Positions 46,501 through 57,651 of a DNA stretch of 64,000 bases are shown piece by piece. The stretch covers positions 248,001 through 312,000 of the forward strand of contig JAJJXM010000044.1 in NCBI GenBank assembly GCA_024516155.1, in the 5' to 3' direction. Every line of letters starts with the position of its first letter. The first letter of the stretch is position 1. The notes beneath the pieces are model-generated. The model was not told the DNA's origin. It did no database searches and saw only the letters and a list, made by a program, of their open reading frames with translations. Position numbers and translations under genes: made by a program. The DNA comes from Pyronema omphalodes. Its lineage: Eukaryota; Ascomycota; Pezizomycetes; Pezizales; Pyronemataceae.

Positions 46501-48059
46501 TTTGGCTATCTTCTCGTGTCGTCGCGGGGGTGTGGGGTATCGTCGAGGTCTTTGTCGTCCGTGTAAATCTTACCCGGTTTCACAAAGTTCAAATTAGCGA
46601 TTTTGCTCGCAAGGGCAAACCCTGACCCACCAGCTAATGCGGCTCTTTCGTCAGCTGACGACACCCCCACTAAATGTTCGAACAACTCTCATAATACCGT
46701 CAAAACACATGGTGGGTTTGTGTTTATGATTTTTATGAATTCTCAAAAAATTAGGTTGGTCCGTCATATCGCTTTACCGATTAGGTCTCGCTTTTGCCTC
46801 TCATTTCCTGAGGTGTTCATTTGAATCCAGAGGCGGTGAGGAGGCATTTAGAACAGTTTTTATACCGTATTAGCCGTTAAATAATATTGGTGCTTTCAAA
46901 GTTGCCACTGTGCGTGATAGAGAAAATCACATATGATGTGGAATTATACCTGCTTCCGAGGGAGTAGTCACAAGAAAGCATGCACTAAAATTCAATGATA
47001 ATTAAAAGTGTAAACAGAGGCCAACAAGACAATCTCTCCTGCACGTAGAAACCAATTGAAACTTTCTATTTCTACAATACAGCCTCAAAAGCCTCTTCAA
47101 GCTATTTCCAAAGTATCCCCGGTGTAAGTACGTATTGAGACAAGTGACATAGCCGGATTCCAGTACCGCGACCCAAATTCCATAGACGTTATGCCCATAT
47201 CATGCACCACGACAAACATACTTTACTGGTAATCAAGTTGCTACAAACTCGTATCAAAATTTAGCGATACAGTTTCTGAGAATTACACAAAACAAAATGC
47301 CTTCGAACCGTTCTCAACCAATCAAATGGAGAAATTTTAAGATATCATCGTATTACATGGCTGGCCGCTGGATCCTCCATCCTATAAACTAAGCTAAGTT
47401 TTGAATCTCTTTAAAAGCCGTATAAAAAAAATCATTGATTGATTGATTGATTGATTGATGGGTTTATTATTGCGCGGCAAATACACACCCACCCCCCTCT
47501 TAACCCGGATTATTCTGGCACACAGATTCTGAAGTTGAGGTTGCATCATAGTAAACCAACCCTACGAGACAAGGTATGATTTGCGATATGTCCGCCATAC
47601 CAAGGAATCGCAGGGTGGAATCTCTAGTAGGGTAGCAGCGGTTTAGGTCATTTTCTTTGTTTTGTTAAAAAATATAAGAGGGGGTGGCTATTCATGTCAC
47701 AATTGTCGTAGACTCGCAGTACGCAGGTTTCATTTGCTGTATATGATACATTACTGTAAGAAATTGATTTAATTTAAAACCCTCAACAGCATGTTACAGC
47801 GGGTACATAATGTAATACTATCATACGAGTAAACCGAATCAAAAAAATCACCAAACACCCATTTGGAAAAGGTAAACTATACTAAGTTAATCGTATCCCA
47901 CACCTTACAAAAGAAGAAAAAAAAAAAAAAACGCCAATTTTAACAATTCCAAAGCGCCTGCATCATCCCTGCGTAATTTAAACAGAACTAAACAAGCAGA
48001 TGTGTTACTTGGATTCAAAAAATATCCAATCATTCATAAAATCCACTTCTAAATCCGCT
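46501..48059. other. Gene-free 1.5 kb between eIF3k and the Sqs1-like gene
   Basis: eIF3k promoter on the left, then AT-rich sequence with no coding exon. An ATTG/TGAT repeat at 47434-47459, seen as AATC on the minus strand, lies beside AATAATAAACCCATC and may be the end of an old minus-strand LINE copy. An A-run occurs near 47916-47930. Confidence 0.5.
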
Positions 48060-51000
48060 TTAACCCTGCAAACCAGCCTTGCCAGTCTTCATAACGGCCA
48101 TAACCGGCTCAGCAATACCACGTCCACCAACACCAAGCGTCATACCCGTCTTGTAACCCATCTTCTCAAGCATGAGACGTCCCTTATTATCCGCCGATAA
48201 CTCACTTGCAGATTCACCAACTACCATCCCATCCCTTAGTTTTCCTTGGGCACCTGCACCTGAAGCTCTCTTGGATAACATATGCTGCGCTGCACTCTTG
48301 TCCATTCTCTTCAGGAACTTTCCGTTGCGAAGAATGGAGTCAACTGCTTCTTCATCGTGTTCGAAATTGGCGGAACGATTGGTTTTGATAATGGTCGTAA
48401 AGCGGCTGTTACCCTTTCCAACAGACTTGGATTTAAGATTGAATTTTCCTGCCAAGTTGTGCACAGTTTTGCGGTCTTGTTTAGTCATGGGCGGGAGTGA
48501 CAAGCTGTTGTTATATTAGCAATTATACTCGAAATAATCCCGTACTGGGACAGAAAGGAACAAAAGTGCGGAAATAAGTACCTGCTATGGTCTCGAAGCA
48601 TAAACTGGCGAATCTCGTCAAAAACTTGCGTCATAGTCATTCCTCGGGCGTATTTTTCTTTAAGATCCGCTTTACCAGTTTTCTGGGCTTTAACACCTAG
48701 CAATCCCTGAGCTCTGAGTTCCTCTCGTTCAATCTTACGGCGTTTCTTGGCGGCGCGGTCTTTGTCCCATGCTTTACCGATCTGCTCGCGAAGCTCAGGA
48801 TCAATACCCTCCAAATCACCCTGATATCCTTTGCTCTTCTTTTTCTTTTTGCCCATAGTGAGACTAGGACGCTCCCAGTCCATAACATCAAACTCATCAA
48901 GAGCGTCGAATTGAGCTGCCATCTTGGAAGCACTTGGGTAACGACCAGTGTAGGGATCGGCCTCGATGTCGAGAAGGGATTTCTTTGCTTTCTTTTGCTT
49001 CTTAGACTTTTTACCGACGCCCATAGGGAAGAAATCATCGGGTAGCTCTTCCAGCTCAGTGTAATTGTCCATAGCCATCATACCGTCTTCCTGCATTTGA
49101 AGCAAGATAGCGAGTTTGCGATCGTCGTCTTCCATATCGTCGTCGTCATCTTCATCATCATCCTCATCCTCATCTTCATCTTCAGAATCCTCTTCAGAGT
49201 CAGAACCCTTTGTGTTGTCCATGTCGTAATCAGTGTCCTCCGAGTCGGAATCTTCAATTGAGGGTCCTTCTTCCTGGATTCTGAGCAGCTTCTTCTCAAA
49301 CCGCCTCAACTTAACATCGGCCGAAGAATCCAGATTGTCCTGGTGAATCCATGAAGCATCATCGGTATCGTAGCCGTCCCACTTAATAAGATATTGAATT
49401 CCGCTCGGTCGCTTCCGCTTCAGAAGGATTCTAGAAACCAACCCCTTGGAGCCTTCATAGTCCGTACTAAGGTCCTCAAGCTCGCGGAGATTCTCGGCGT
49501 CCCATGCCTTTTTATATGCTTTGTAGGCATCCTCTTGTTTCTTCAGGTCCTTGTTTCGCTTTTCTTCAAACTGTTTTATTTTAGCATCAGCTGAAGGATC
49601 CAAATTCTTCTTGTAAACCCAGCGGGCATCATCCGTGTCGTAGCCGTCCCATTTGATGAGATACTGTACTCCTCCAACGCGGCGCTTCCGTCTCAAGAGA
49701 ATCTTAGAAATCAATCCCCGAGGCTCATCTTCGTCTGTAGATTGCTCTTCAAGGGCGCGGATGTGGTCCGAGTCCCAGCCATTCTTATAAGCCTCGATAG
49801 CAGCATCGTCCTCTGCTTCATCGTCCTCGTCACCAGACTCATCAGTCCATGCATCATTACCGTCGTCATCACCCAAATCTCGATTCCCGAGGACTGAGTA
49901 CATGTGATCCTTCAGAAGTTCGTTATCTGGTTCGTCTTGAGCTTCGGCACGCATGGTGGCAGCGACGTTCTCGACATAGTCGTCGTAAGCCTCCTGTTCT
50001 GCAGATTTTCCAAATGCAGAGCCCTTTCTTTTATCCTTCGACTTGCGGCGCTTATTACCCGGTGTGGATCGCTTGCCATTGAAGCCTGTTTGACTGTTAA
50101 GCTGTATGTAGTTCTCGGCGGATGAAACCTCTTTGGGCTTGGTTGGAGGATCGCTGACAGTAACGGATGTGGTGACTGTCCGAGATTGAATGATGGTAGA
50201 CTTGACAATAGGTTTAGAAGTGGATGGCACAGGCTTTGGTGTTGCCGGTGCGTTAAGGCTAGAGGTTTGGGTTTTTGGCGCAGGAGGTGGCCGGCCTCGC
50301 TGACTTCTAGGAACAAACACAATTTTCTCACTATCAGATGAGTGTGAATTGTCCGGTGAAGGTTGTCGTACAACGGGAGGTTTCTGAAGTTTCTTAGGCA
50401 CATGGACTTCTGCATCTCCATCGAGGTCAATAAAGAAACCGGGGTTCTCATCGACCGGTGAAGGTGCACGAACTACCGGAGCTTCTTGCATCTTCTTTGG
50501 GATGTGGATGTCAGCATCTCCCTCGAGGTCCATTATGAACCCAGGGTTTTCTGTTTCATTGGGTGCTTGCATTTTCTCGATTGGTGCAGTGGTGGTGGTG
50601 GGATCAACTTCCATGGGATGGTTCTCGGTAACTGCTGCAGGTACAGCAGCTTTAAGTTGAGTGTCCTCCGGCTTTTCAAGCACTGCGGGTACCGGTACTG
50701 GGGCCTTTTTTGTCATACTCCTAGGCTCCTCCGTTGGTTCCAATGACAACCGTCCAACGTGTTCCGCCACAGTCTCGTCTAAGCTCTCATCAGGCTCCTT
50801 CACATTTTCGTCAACTCCAGTAGAAGGTTCTTTGGGTTCGGCTTTTGGGACGGTAACAAGAGGTTTTAATAGCTCCTCTGGGTCAAGACTGCCGGCGCGC
50901 ACGAATTTCACAGCCATGTTCCGTAAAGGCCCATTCCAGCTGTTGTGATTTCGCTCCGTATTTCGAGCTTCGTCTCTCATTGAAAACGGTTTTTCTTCAA

Positions 51001-51206
51001 CTGTAGGAGAGAACAAATTTAGCTTCACCACCAAGCCAATTAACGAAGAGGAGTCAGGTACCATTTCCCGCACTGTGACCATATCTGTCAAATCCTCCAA
51101 AGTTGCCTCCACGGCCACCCCGACCTCCGCGACCGCCTCTACCACCTCTACCACCTCTGTCGTTACCACCACCGCGGTTGCCTCTTCCTCCTTGGTTTCG
51201 AGCCAT
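48060..51206 (-). CDS. SQS1: Sqs1-like R3H/G-patch protein with two chromodomain-like repeats
   Basis: Exons 51206-51062, 51000-48582 and 48504-48060; 1002 residues. The N-terminus is an RGG box (GGRGNRGGGNDRGGRGGRGG). The C-terminus has an R3H domain (LPPMTKQDRKTVHNLAGKF, about residues 858-900) and a G-patch (KGRLMLEKMGYKTGMTLGVG, about 961-1002). This is the layout of yeast Sqs1/Pfa1, which activates helicase Prp43 in ribosome biogenesis and splicing. A region of repeated DLxGDAxxHxPKK units lies at about 199-264. Unusually, residues about 477-531 and 568-621 are two near-identical chromodomain-like modules (QYLIKWDGYDTDDARW and QYLIKWDGYDTDDASW), each followed by a basic helix and preceded by a similar AYKxxWD linker. 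A very acidic stretch follows. ATG 51206 was chosen because it opens the RGG frame; an upstream ATG at 51232 is in the wrong frame. Confidence 0.92.
49283..49717 (-). other. Tandem chromodomain-like modules within the Sqs1-like protein
   Basis: Two copies of about 54 residues, 91 residues apart start to start, each with the YLIKWDGY core strand, a downstream Trp, and a basic C-terminal helix. Copy 1 reads GLISKILLRRKRRVGGVQYL and copy 2 GLVSRILLKRKRPSGIQYL. The first cage residue of true methyl-lysine readers (an aromatic before the first strand) is replaced by Gly-Leu, so binding of methylated histones is not assured. Confidence 0.85.
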
Positions 51207-52077
51207 TGTTGATTGAAAATGTTGCCCTCCAAATGTCCGGGTATCGCTTAGTTTTATTCCTTTGTAAATTGTCGCCTTGAGTGTTGATGAGTCTAGATGA
51301 CGGCAACCTAGATGCTCTGCTCTTGCTTTGCTCGGGCTGTGCTAGCTCAAACTACGGCAGAACCTTGCTGCTGTTGGTGTAACTATGGTACAGGATGGAG
51401 GGGCTCCCGGGTCGTGGCTGGTGGGGTGGCGATAGGCTGCCGGGTAGCTTATGTAGCCAAGACACATTAGTGTCTGTGGCGTTTGAGCTAGTGAGTGTGG
51501 CTGTAAACGCCACAGTCTGTGTTCAAGTTCCTTTCCTGGTTTAGCGACAGCAACGACAGGTCACGTCTCATGTGCCAGCTCCCACTCGGGTTTGTCCAAG
51601 TCATTCGACCAGCCATTCCGAAATTCATGTGAGGCGTCACCAACCATATATCAGTCGTTTGTTTTGTAGTTTAAATATTGAGACTCACGAACATCCACGA
51701 GATACATACATTTGGGAGTTCTCCACCGGTTCGCGCAGAGCTCTAAGCTCAGATCCTAAGCTCGGTTCTTTAGAATCACAGCTACTGCATCAAGCTCTAG
51801 CAGCTCCGCCCTGCTCCAAACAAGCCTCAAGCTTCTGCAAGTACTATCATTTCATCGTTACTTTAGATTTCACGCCTCCCCCAATACTCCACATCCAACC
51901 TCTGCAAATCTCACTCGCTCTTGGGCCTTCTTCTCGGTATCTCCTCTGCTGCAACCACTCCCTCCTTACATCCAGCTCGCGTGGCGTGGCATCATCACCC
52001 ACCCCACAACCCCACACTCCGCTTATAGAAGCAAGCTATTGATATAGCCAAATCCCCGTCTGTTCCTCTTATCTACC
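51207..52077. other. Divergent region between Sqs1-like and Atg4 genes
   Basis: Promoters of two divergent genes. A pyrimidine-rich leader precedes the Atg4 start. The plus-strand open frame at 51572-52042 has no recognised domain and is left out. Confidence 0.5.
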
Positions 52078-53530
52078 ATGTCCTTCTCGACCTTCAACAA
52101 CAGCTTCCAACGCGTCATCGGCTACCTGTGGGATCCAGAACCAAAAAATACCGACACAATGAACAGCATCTGGTTGTTGGGACAAGAATATCCATCTGCC
52201 TTGCCAGCGCCTACAACTCCAGTTGAAGACGACCTGTCCGAAGCGCAACAGACATGGCCGAGAGCATTTTTGGAAGACTTCAACTCTCGGATATGGATGA
52301 CCTATCGCCATGATTTTCCGCCTATACCAAGAAGCAACAGTACAGCTGGTATGAGTATCATGACCGCTGTACGCGCACAACTCCCCGTACATGCCCAGGG
52401 CTTCACCAGTGATCAAGGTTGGGGCTGCATGATCAGATCCGGACAGTGTGTTCTTGCAAATGCATTAGCTATCCTACAATTTGGACGCTGTTAGTTATCC
52501 TCCACCAGATTCCAGGCTTTGCGCTCACTATTCATAGCATGGAGGAAAGGACAGAACCCCGAGGCAGAGAAAGCGCTCCTCGCGCTCTTCGCAGACGATT
52601 CAGAAGCCCCATTCTCGATTCACAAGTTTGTCCACCAGGGTGAGCTCCGCGATATTCGTTCAGGCTCATGGTTCGGCCCTACTCCTACTGCTCAGTGTAT
52701 CAAGTACGTCTATATCCTATTTCTAACCCTCCAACAAGTTCCTCAGCTATAAAAAAGCTGCGTCATAGCTGTCCCCAGCTTCGCCGATAAGGCGCCCCAC
52801 AAGTCCGCCCTACTGACTCGATACCAGAGCTCTTGCAGACGCATACCCGACACCCCTAGCTGTGTACGTAACCCTCGACGGCAACCTCTACAGCGACACC
52901 TTCCACCGGCACTCATCCAGCCGATCCAACCACCCGACCTCCCCGCAGGAGTTCACCCCGGTCCTCCTACTAATAGTCACCCGCCTCGGCCTCGACTCCA
53001 TCAACCCCCTCTACCACGAGGCGCTAAAAGCAACCCTCGAGATGCCCCACAGCATCGGAATCGCCGGTGGACGTCCTAGCTCCTCCCACTACTTCATCGG
53101 TGTTCAAGGCGACTACCTATTTTACCTTGACCCGCACGTATCTCGACCCGCTGTGACCTTCAAGAACCCCAACAGCTCTTCAAGACCTTCAAGTTCCTCA
53201 TCCCCACAATCTCCAGGGTCTCCCGGAACATTAGGGTCTTCGGGACCCACAAGCCCTAACCAGGGAACACCATCCCAAGGAGAAATGTCAAACGAAGACT
53301 GGGAAAGCTTCCATACAAACCGCTTAAGAAGACTCCATGTAAAAGATATGGACCCATCAATGATGTTTGCGTTTCTTATCAGGTCTGAAGAGGAGTGGAG
53401 AGAGTTCCGGCAGGGCGTTAAGGAGGTCCAGGGAAGGAGCGTTGTGCATGTGGGTGAGAATGAACCCGTTAGTTCGGTTAGAGATAGTGCGGTTGAGGAC
53501 GTTGTTAGTGAGGATGATGACGATATGTAG
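52078..53530 (+). CDS. ATG4: Autophagy cysteine protease Atg4
   Basis: Exons 52078-52489, 52538-52703 and 52828-53530; 426 residues. Atg4 trims the Atg8 C-terminus and later releases Atg8 from phosphatidylethanolamine. The catalytic Cys117 lies in [12 protein letters not shown] and the Asp/His pair in YLDPH (Asp294, His296). [49 protein letters not shown] and [14 protein letters not shown] are all conserved. The 48-base first intron (GTTAGT to TTCATAG) is a multiple of three and contains an in-frame TAG; retention would cut the protein after residue 138. A Ser/Pro-rich insertion (about residues 303-340) follows the catalytic His region, as in other filamentous fungi, and the tail is acidic. 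Start is supported by the Kozak-like ACCATGTC. Confidence 0.95.
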
Positions 53531-54562
53531 ATGGGGTCTTTGGTGGGTAAGGATGATGCGGTAGGGGGGGGGGGGGGGTGAATCAAAGGGGGGAAGGGGA
53601 GTAAATCAAACATGGAGAGGTGAAGTGAATCAAAGGCGGAAAGGGGACATCATGATGAGAGTAACGGAATGACAGGCTTCGAAGCGTAGTAAGACGTAGT
53701 AAGACTAAGCGAGAAGAAGCCAGACGAAGCCAAACGAAGCAAAGCATAGTAATTCGTCATGAAACAGCGTAAATCTCACCCCAAACGGAGTGAGCTATAA
53801 GTTATGAGTTGTAATTACGAGTCATGACAACCTCCTTTGATGAATCATAATTCATGATTGGAAGAAACAAGAAGAAACAAGAAGAAGAAGAAGAAAGAAG
53901 ACAAGTATGAACATTGAGATGAGTTTTTTTTTCTTTTTCTTTTCTTTTTTTTTGCCTTTAAATGTAGACAAACTATGGTATTTTCTTTTTTCTTATTCTT
54001 TATTTCTCCTATTTTTTTATGGACGTTTTATTTTTTTTATTTTTCTTATTTTTTTCTATATTATTAATGAGGTGTTATTTTTTATGGGTCTTTTCATGAT
54101 TTTCCTTTTATTATTATTATCTTTTTGTGTTTTAGGAAATATTTTGTTAAGGAAATATTTTTGAATAAACATGATGATGTATCTATCATGAAGTAAACTT
54201 CAGTCACTAGTGAAGAATAGTATCCCCTCTCTACCCTCCCACCCCCCTTCTATGGGAATAAAGGAATCTAAGGTAGCTTCTCTATATCTTTTATTTTGTA
54301 TTTCTTTAAACTATATATGGTATATCTATGATATATAATGATATCAACCTCCACCTTTCTACCCATCTTTATAAAACTCAAACCCTCAACGAAAAAAAAA
54401 AAACACAGAAAAAAAACTACAAACTACAAACGTTACTTTCATAACCGCAAACCCTAACCAAAAACACCATTTTATTACGCCAACCAATCAACCAGCCAAC
54501 ACGCCCATCAATCATTATCACGAAAAAAACTCCACTACTCCACTATGCGTTTAGTTCAAGCA
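53531..54562. other. Intergenic, poly(G) then AT-rich
   Basis: Shared 3' region of Atg4 (plus) and iPGM (minus). It contains a run of 15 G at 53564-53578, AAGC/GTAGTAAG-type repeats at about 53680-53750, GAAGAAACAA units at about 53860-53890 and a T-rich stretch to about 54150. No gene; the T-rich frame at 53907-54164 is low-complexity. Confidence 0.6.
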
Positions 54563-56364
54563 TTAAGCACGAACCAACAAACTCTTTCCAGTCATAGCAT
54601 CAGGCTGAGGAAGTCCCATAGCCGCAAGAATAGTAGGAGCAACATCGCCCAAAACACCGCCCTCCTTGTTCAAAGACCAACCCTCGGGGTGGTTAGCCAT
54701 GACAAGAGGAACCTTGTTAGTGGTGTGAGAAGTCTTAGGAGTTCCCTCCTCAGTCAACATCTCCTCGGCGTTTCCGTGGTCGGCGGTGACGAAAAGAGTG
54801 TAACCGTGCTTCTTGCAAGCCTCGTAGACGATACCGATAGCCTCGTCGGTAGCGGTAACAGCCTTGACGGCGGCATCGTAGACACCGGTGTGTCCAACCA
54901 TGTCAGGGGGGGCGAAGTTGTTCATGACGAAGGGGAAGGTTCCCTCGGCGATTCTCTCGGCCATCTTCTCGGCAACGGCCTTGGCGGACATCTCGGGCTG
55001 AAGGTCGTAGGTTGCGACACGGGGGGAGGCAATCATGTCTCTGACTTCATCCTCGAATTGCTTCTCGACTCCTCCGTTGAAGAAGAAGGTGACGTGGGCG
55101 TACTTCTCGGTCTCGGCGATGTGGCACTGCTTAACCTTCTGCTTGGCCAACCACTCGGCCAAGACGTCGTCCATACGCTGGGGAGGGAAGGCAACGGCGA
55201 AGGGGTAGTCTCCCTTGTACTGAGTCATGGTGGTGATGTGGAGTCCGTTGGGGATCTTGAAGTCCTCGTCGGGGAGGTAGGAGGAGTCAACTCCCATGAG
55301 AAGGGTGATCTCACGGACACGGTCGGCACGGTAGTTGAAGAAGAAAAGAGTGTCGTTCTCCTTAACTCTTCCGGCATCACCAGAGACGATGATGGGCTTG
55401 AAGAACTCGTCGTTCTCGCCGGCATCGTACTTGGCCTGGATAGCAGCGATAGGGTCCTCGGTGGCGGTTCCCTCTCCAGAAACAATTCCCTTCAAGGCAA
55501 CCTGGACACGCTCCCAACGCTTGTCACGGTCCATGGCGTAGTAACGTCCAACAACGGTTGCGATACGAGCAATAGATCCCATACCAAGCTCCTCGATCTT
55601 GGCCAAAAGCTCCTCCATGTATCTCTTAGCAGACTTGGGGTCGGTGTCTCTTCCGTCACCAAAGAAGTGAATGTAGACCTCGGGGACATTCATCTCCTTA
55701 GCACACTCCAACAACTTGTACAAGTGCTGGTTCTTGGAGTGAACACCTCCATCAGAGACAAGACCGAGGAGGTGGAGACGTCCGTTTCCGGAAACGGCCC
55801 TCTCGATAGAGGCCTTGATGTTGGCAGCAGCCAAGAAGGCGTTGTCACGCTGAGCTTTGTCGATACGGACGACGTCTTGCCAGACAACACGTCCAGCTCC
55901 GATGTTCAAGTGACCGACCTCGGAGTTTCCCATGAGTCCCTCGGGAAGTCCAACGGCCTCGGAGGAGGCCTCGAGCTCGGTGTAGCCGGGGGCACGGGCG
56001 AAGGCGTCCATAACGGGAGTGTTGGCGTTCTCGATGGCATCACCGGGGCGTCCGGGGGCGGAGGCAACTCCCCAACCGTCAATGCAAACTGGTGAAGAAG
56101 GTTAGCTGTGCTTCTTGGAGTTCTTGGAGTCATGACGGGGTTGGTTCAGAGTGCGGTTGAGGTCCCTGAGTAGGCGGGTCGCGGAAGAGACTTCAGGAAC
56201 CGATTCGGGGCGCATTCAGGCACCAATTAAGGCGGGGGAATAAGGTTGAAGGAAATGACGGCATTGCTTCGCGTAGACTACGCATGTGCAGGTAGGCCAG
56301 GAACAACTCAGGAAGGCGGGGTAAACAGAAACAACTTACTGAGAGCAACTTTTTGGTCAACCAT
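54563..56364 (-). CDS. gpmI: Cofactor-independent phosphoglycerate mutase (iPGM)
   Basis: Exons 56364-56340 and 56088-54563; 516 residues, the family length. The enzyme interconverts 3- and 2-phosphoglycerate in glycolysis with two Mn ions and a phosphoserine intermediate. Metal ligand Asp12 is in CIDGWG, the catalytic Ser64 in GLMGNSEVGHLNIG, and further metal sites in FFNYRADRVRE and FVTADHGNAEEM. GDGRDTDPKS and the HTTNKVPLV motif are intact. The 251-base intron splits the eighth and ninth codons, as often seen in highly expressed glycolytic genes. Codon use is strongly biased to C-ending codons, which keeps the opposite strand free of stops over the whole length. Fungi use this form or the cofactor-dependent one; Pezizomycotina typically use this one. 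Confidence 0.97.
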
Positions 56365-57252
56365 GATGTTGATGTGTTATGAGTGGTATTGATGAAGAAT
56401 AGGAACCGACAGCGGGATATCTAGAGTTTCTATACTGAAAAATCGTGCTGGGATTATGGTGGGGCTGGGATGGTTGGGTGGGTGAGGGTGGGGTTATCTT
56501 TCTGATGATAGGCTACGTAATTGGTTTGCCGCTGCTCTTGGCCGGGAAGCTCTTTCTTTTTGGCGTCTTCCTTTTTTGGGGTACCGGATCTTGAAATATT
56601 TGGCTTCTGGGGGGATCGATCACTCCTTCACCGAGCTTACTTTTGTCCAACTACGCACGCCCTTTGGTTAACCTTGGTTCAGACATCGGAACCGTCTTTT
56701 TCGCTTCCGTTCCGACGATTCATCTTACCCCGAAGCACCCCGAGGTTCAAGCAAAGATCACCCGCCGGAATATCATCGTGGAATGTTCTTTCCCGATCCC
56801 TTTTCTTAGCAACATGACGTTACTGCCGTGGCTCGCTCTTGTGTCCGTGCTGGTGTGAAGTCAATTTTTGGCGAGTTCCTGATGGGGTTTAATTCCAGTT
56901 AGTTGTTTCTAGAAGCAGTTAGAAATAGCTTATCGCGTTTAGATCCCAGCCTCAGTTCGCAAAAGACTCCGATCTTGCCTTGGCAAAGAGAGGAACGCAG
57001 TCTCAACGTGACCTGGTTAGTGTTAACATGCATCCAGAGTAGCCTAGACAAAGCAAGCTCGCTGCTCACCCCACGACGCGTCCGCCACGACAACCCCGCA
57101 AACGACAGTTCGGTTCAACAAAGCCAACGCCCAAACAAAGCTCTGCTCATCCCACGTTCCTCGTTTCTTCGTATACATCACCATCGGCGTCCGTCCCTAC
57201 TCCCCGGTATCTATTAGCAACCACTCCACCGTCTCACCACCCACACCTCACC
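56365..57252. other. Divergent region between iPGM and Med9 genes
   Basis: Promoters of two divergent genes. Pyrimidine-rich patches precede the Med9 start codon. Open frames at 56521-57217 lack recognisable content. Confidence 0.5.
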
Positions 57253-57651
57253 ATGACATCCACTTCGACATCCGCAAATCCCACCTCGCTATCCATGGAA
57301 TCCACAATCCCTCCTAATCAATTTGATCTCCTTCCTGACCTCTACGCATTGCTACAACGTGTCTACAACGATGATTTAGACGCTAAAGATATTGGAACCG
57401 AATCGAATGCTTTGAGGTTGAAGATTTCGAAAGCCAGAACGTTACTAGCAAATCTTCCGGATATTCACAAAACACGACAGGAGCAGAAAGAGGAGATGGA
57501 TGAGCTAGTGGAGAGGATAAAGAAACAGAGACAAATGTTGAAGGAGATTGGAGAACTTGATGTTGTGAAAGAGGCGGTGGAGAGAAGTCGGGCGATGGAG
57601 GGTGTGCAAATGGGAATGGGAGACACAGAAGTTGAGATGCAGGATGTGTAG
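57253..57651 (+). CDS. MED9: Mediator subunit 9 (Med9/Cse2)
   Basis: Intronless, 132 residues. After a Ser/Thr-rich start the protein has the Med9 core: FDLLPDLYALLQRVYNDDL, then SNALRLKISKARTLLANLP and a long coiled coil (EEMDELVERIKKQRQMLKEI). Med9 pairs with Med4/Med7-region helices in the middle module of Mediator and helps relay activator signals to RNA polymerase II. The length is slightly short and the Met/Glu-rich tail is unremarkable. The family is weakly conserved, so identification rests on the order LLP-helix, LRLKI-KAR motif and coiled coil. Confidence 0.82.
   Translation: MTSTSTSANPTSLSMESTIPPNQFDLLPDLYALLQRVYNDDLDAKDIGTESNALRLKISKARTLLANLPDIHKTRQEQKEEMDELVERIKKQRQMLKEIGELDVVKEAVERSRAMEGVQMGMGDTEVEMQDV

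Noticed and set aside
48485..51232. Start of the Sqs1-like protein at 51232
   Set aside because: That ATG leads into a Val/Glu-rich string in a different frame from the RGG box; splicing at 51061/51001 from ATG 51206 gives the expected arginine-glycine N-terminus.
54545..56095. A 516-codon open frame on the plus strand antisense to iPGM
   Set aside because: It mirrors the iPGM coding exon codon for codon. Strong C-ending codon bias removes stop codons from the opposite strand; the translation is Val/Leu/Gly/Ser monotony with no domain.
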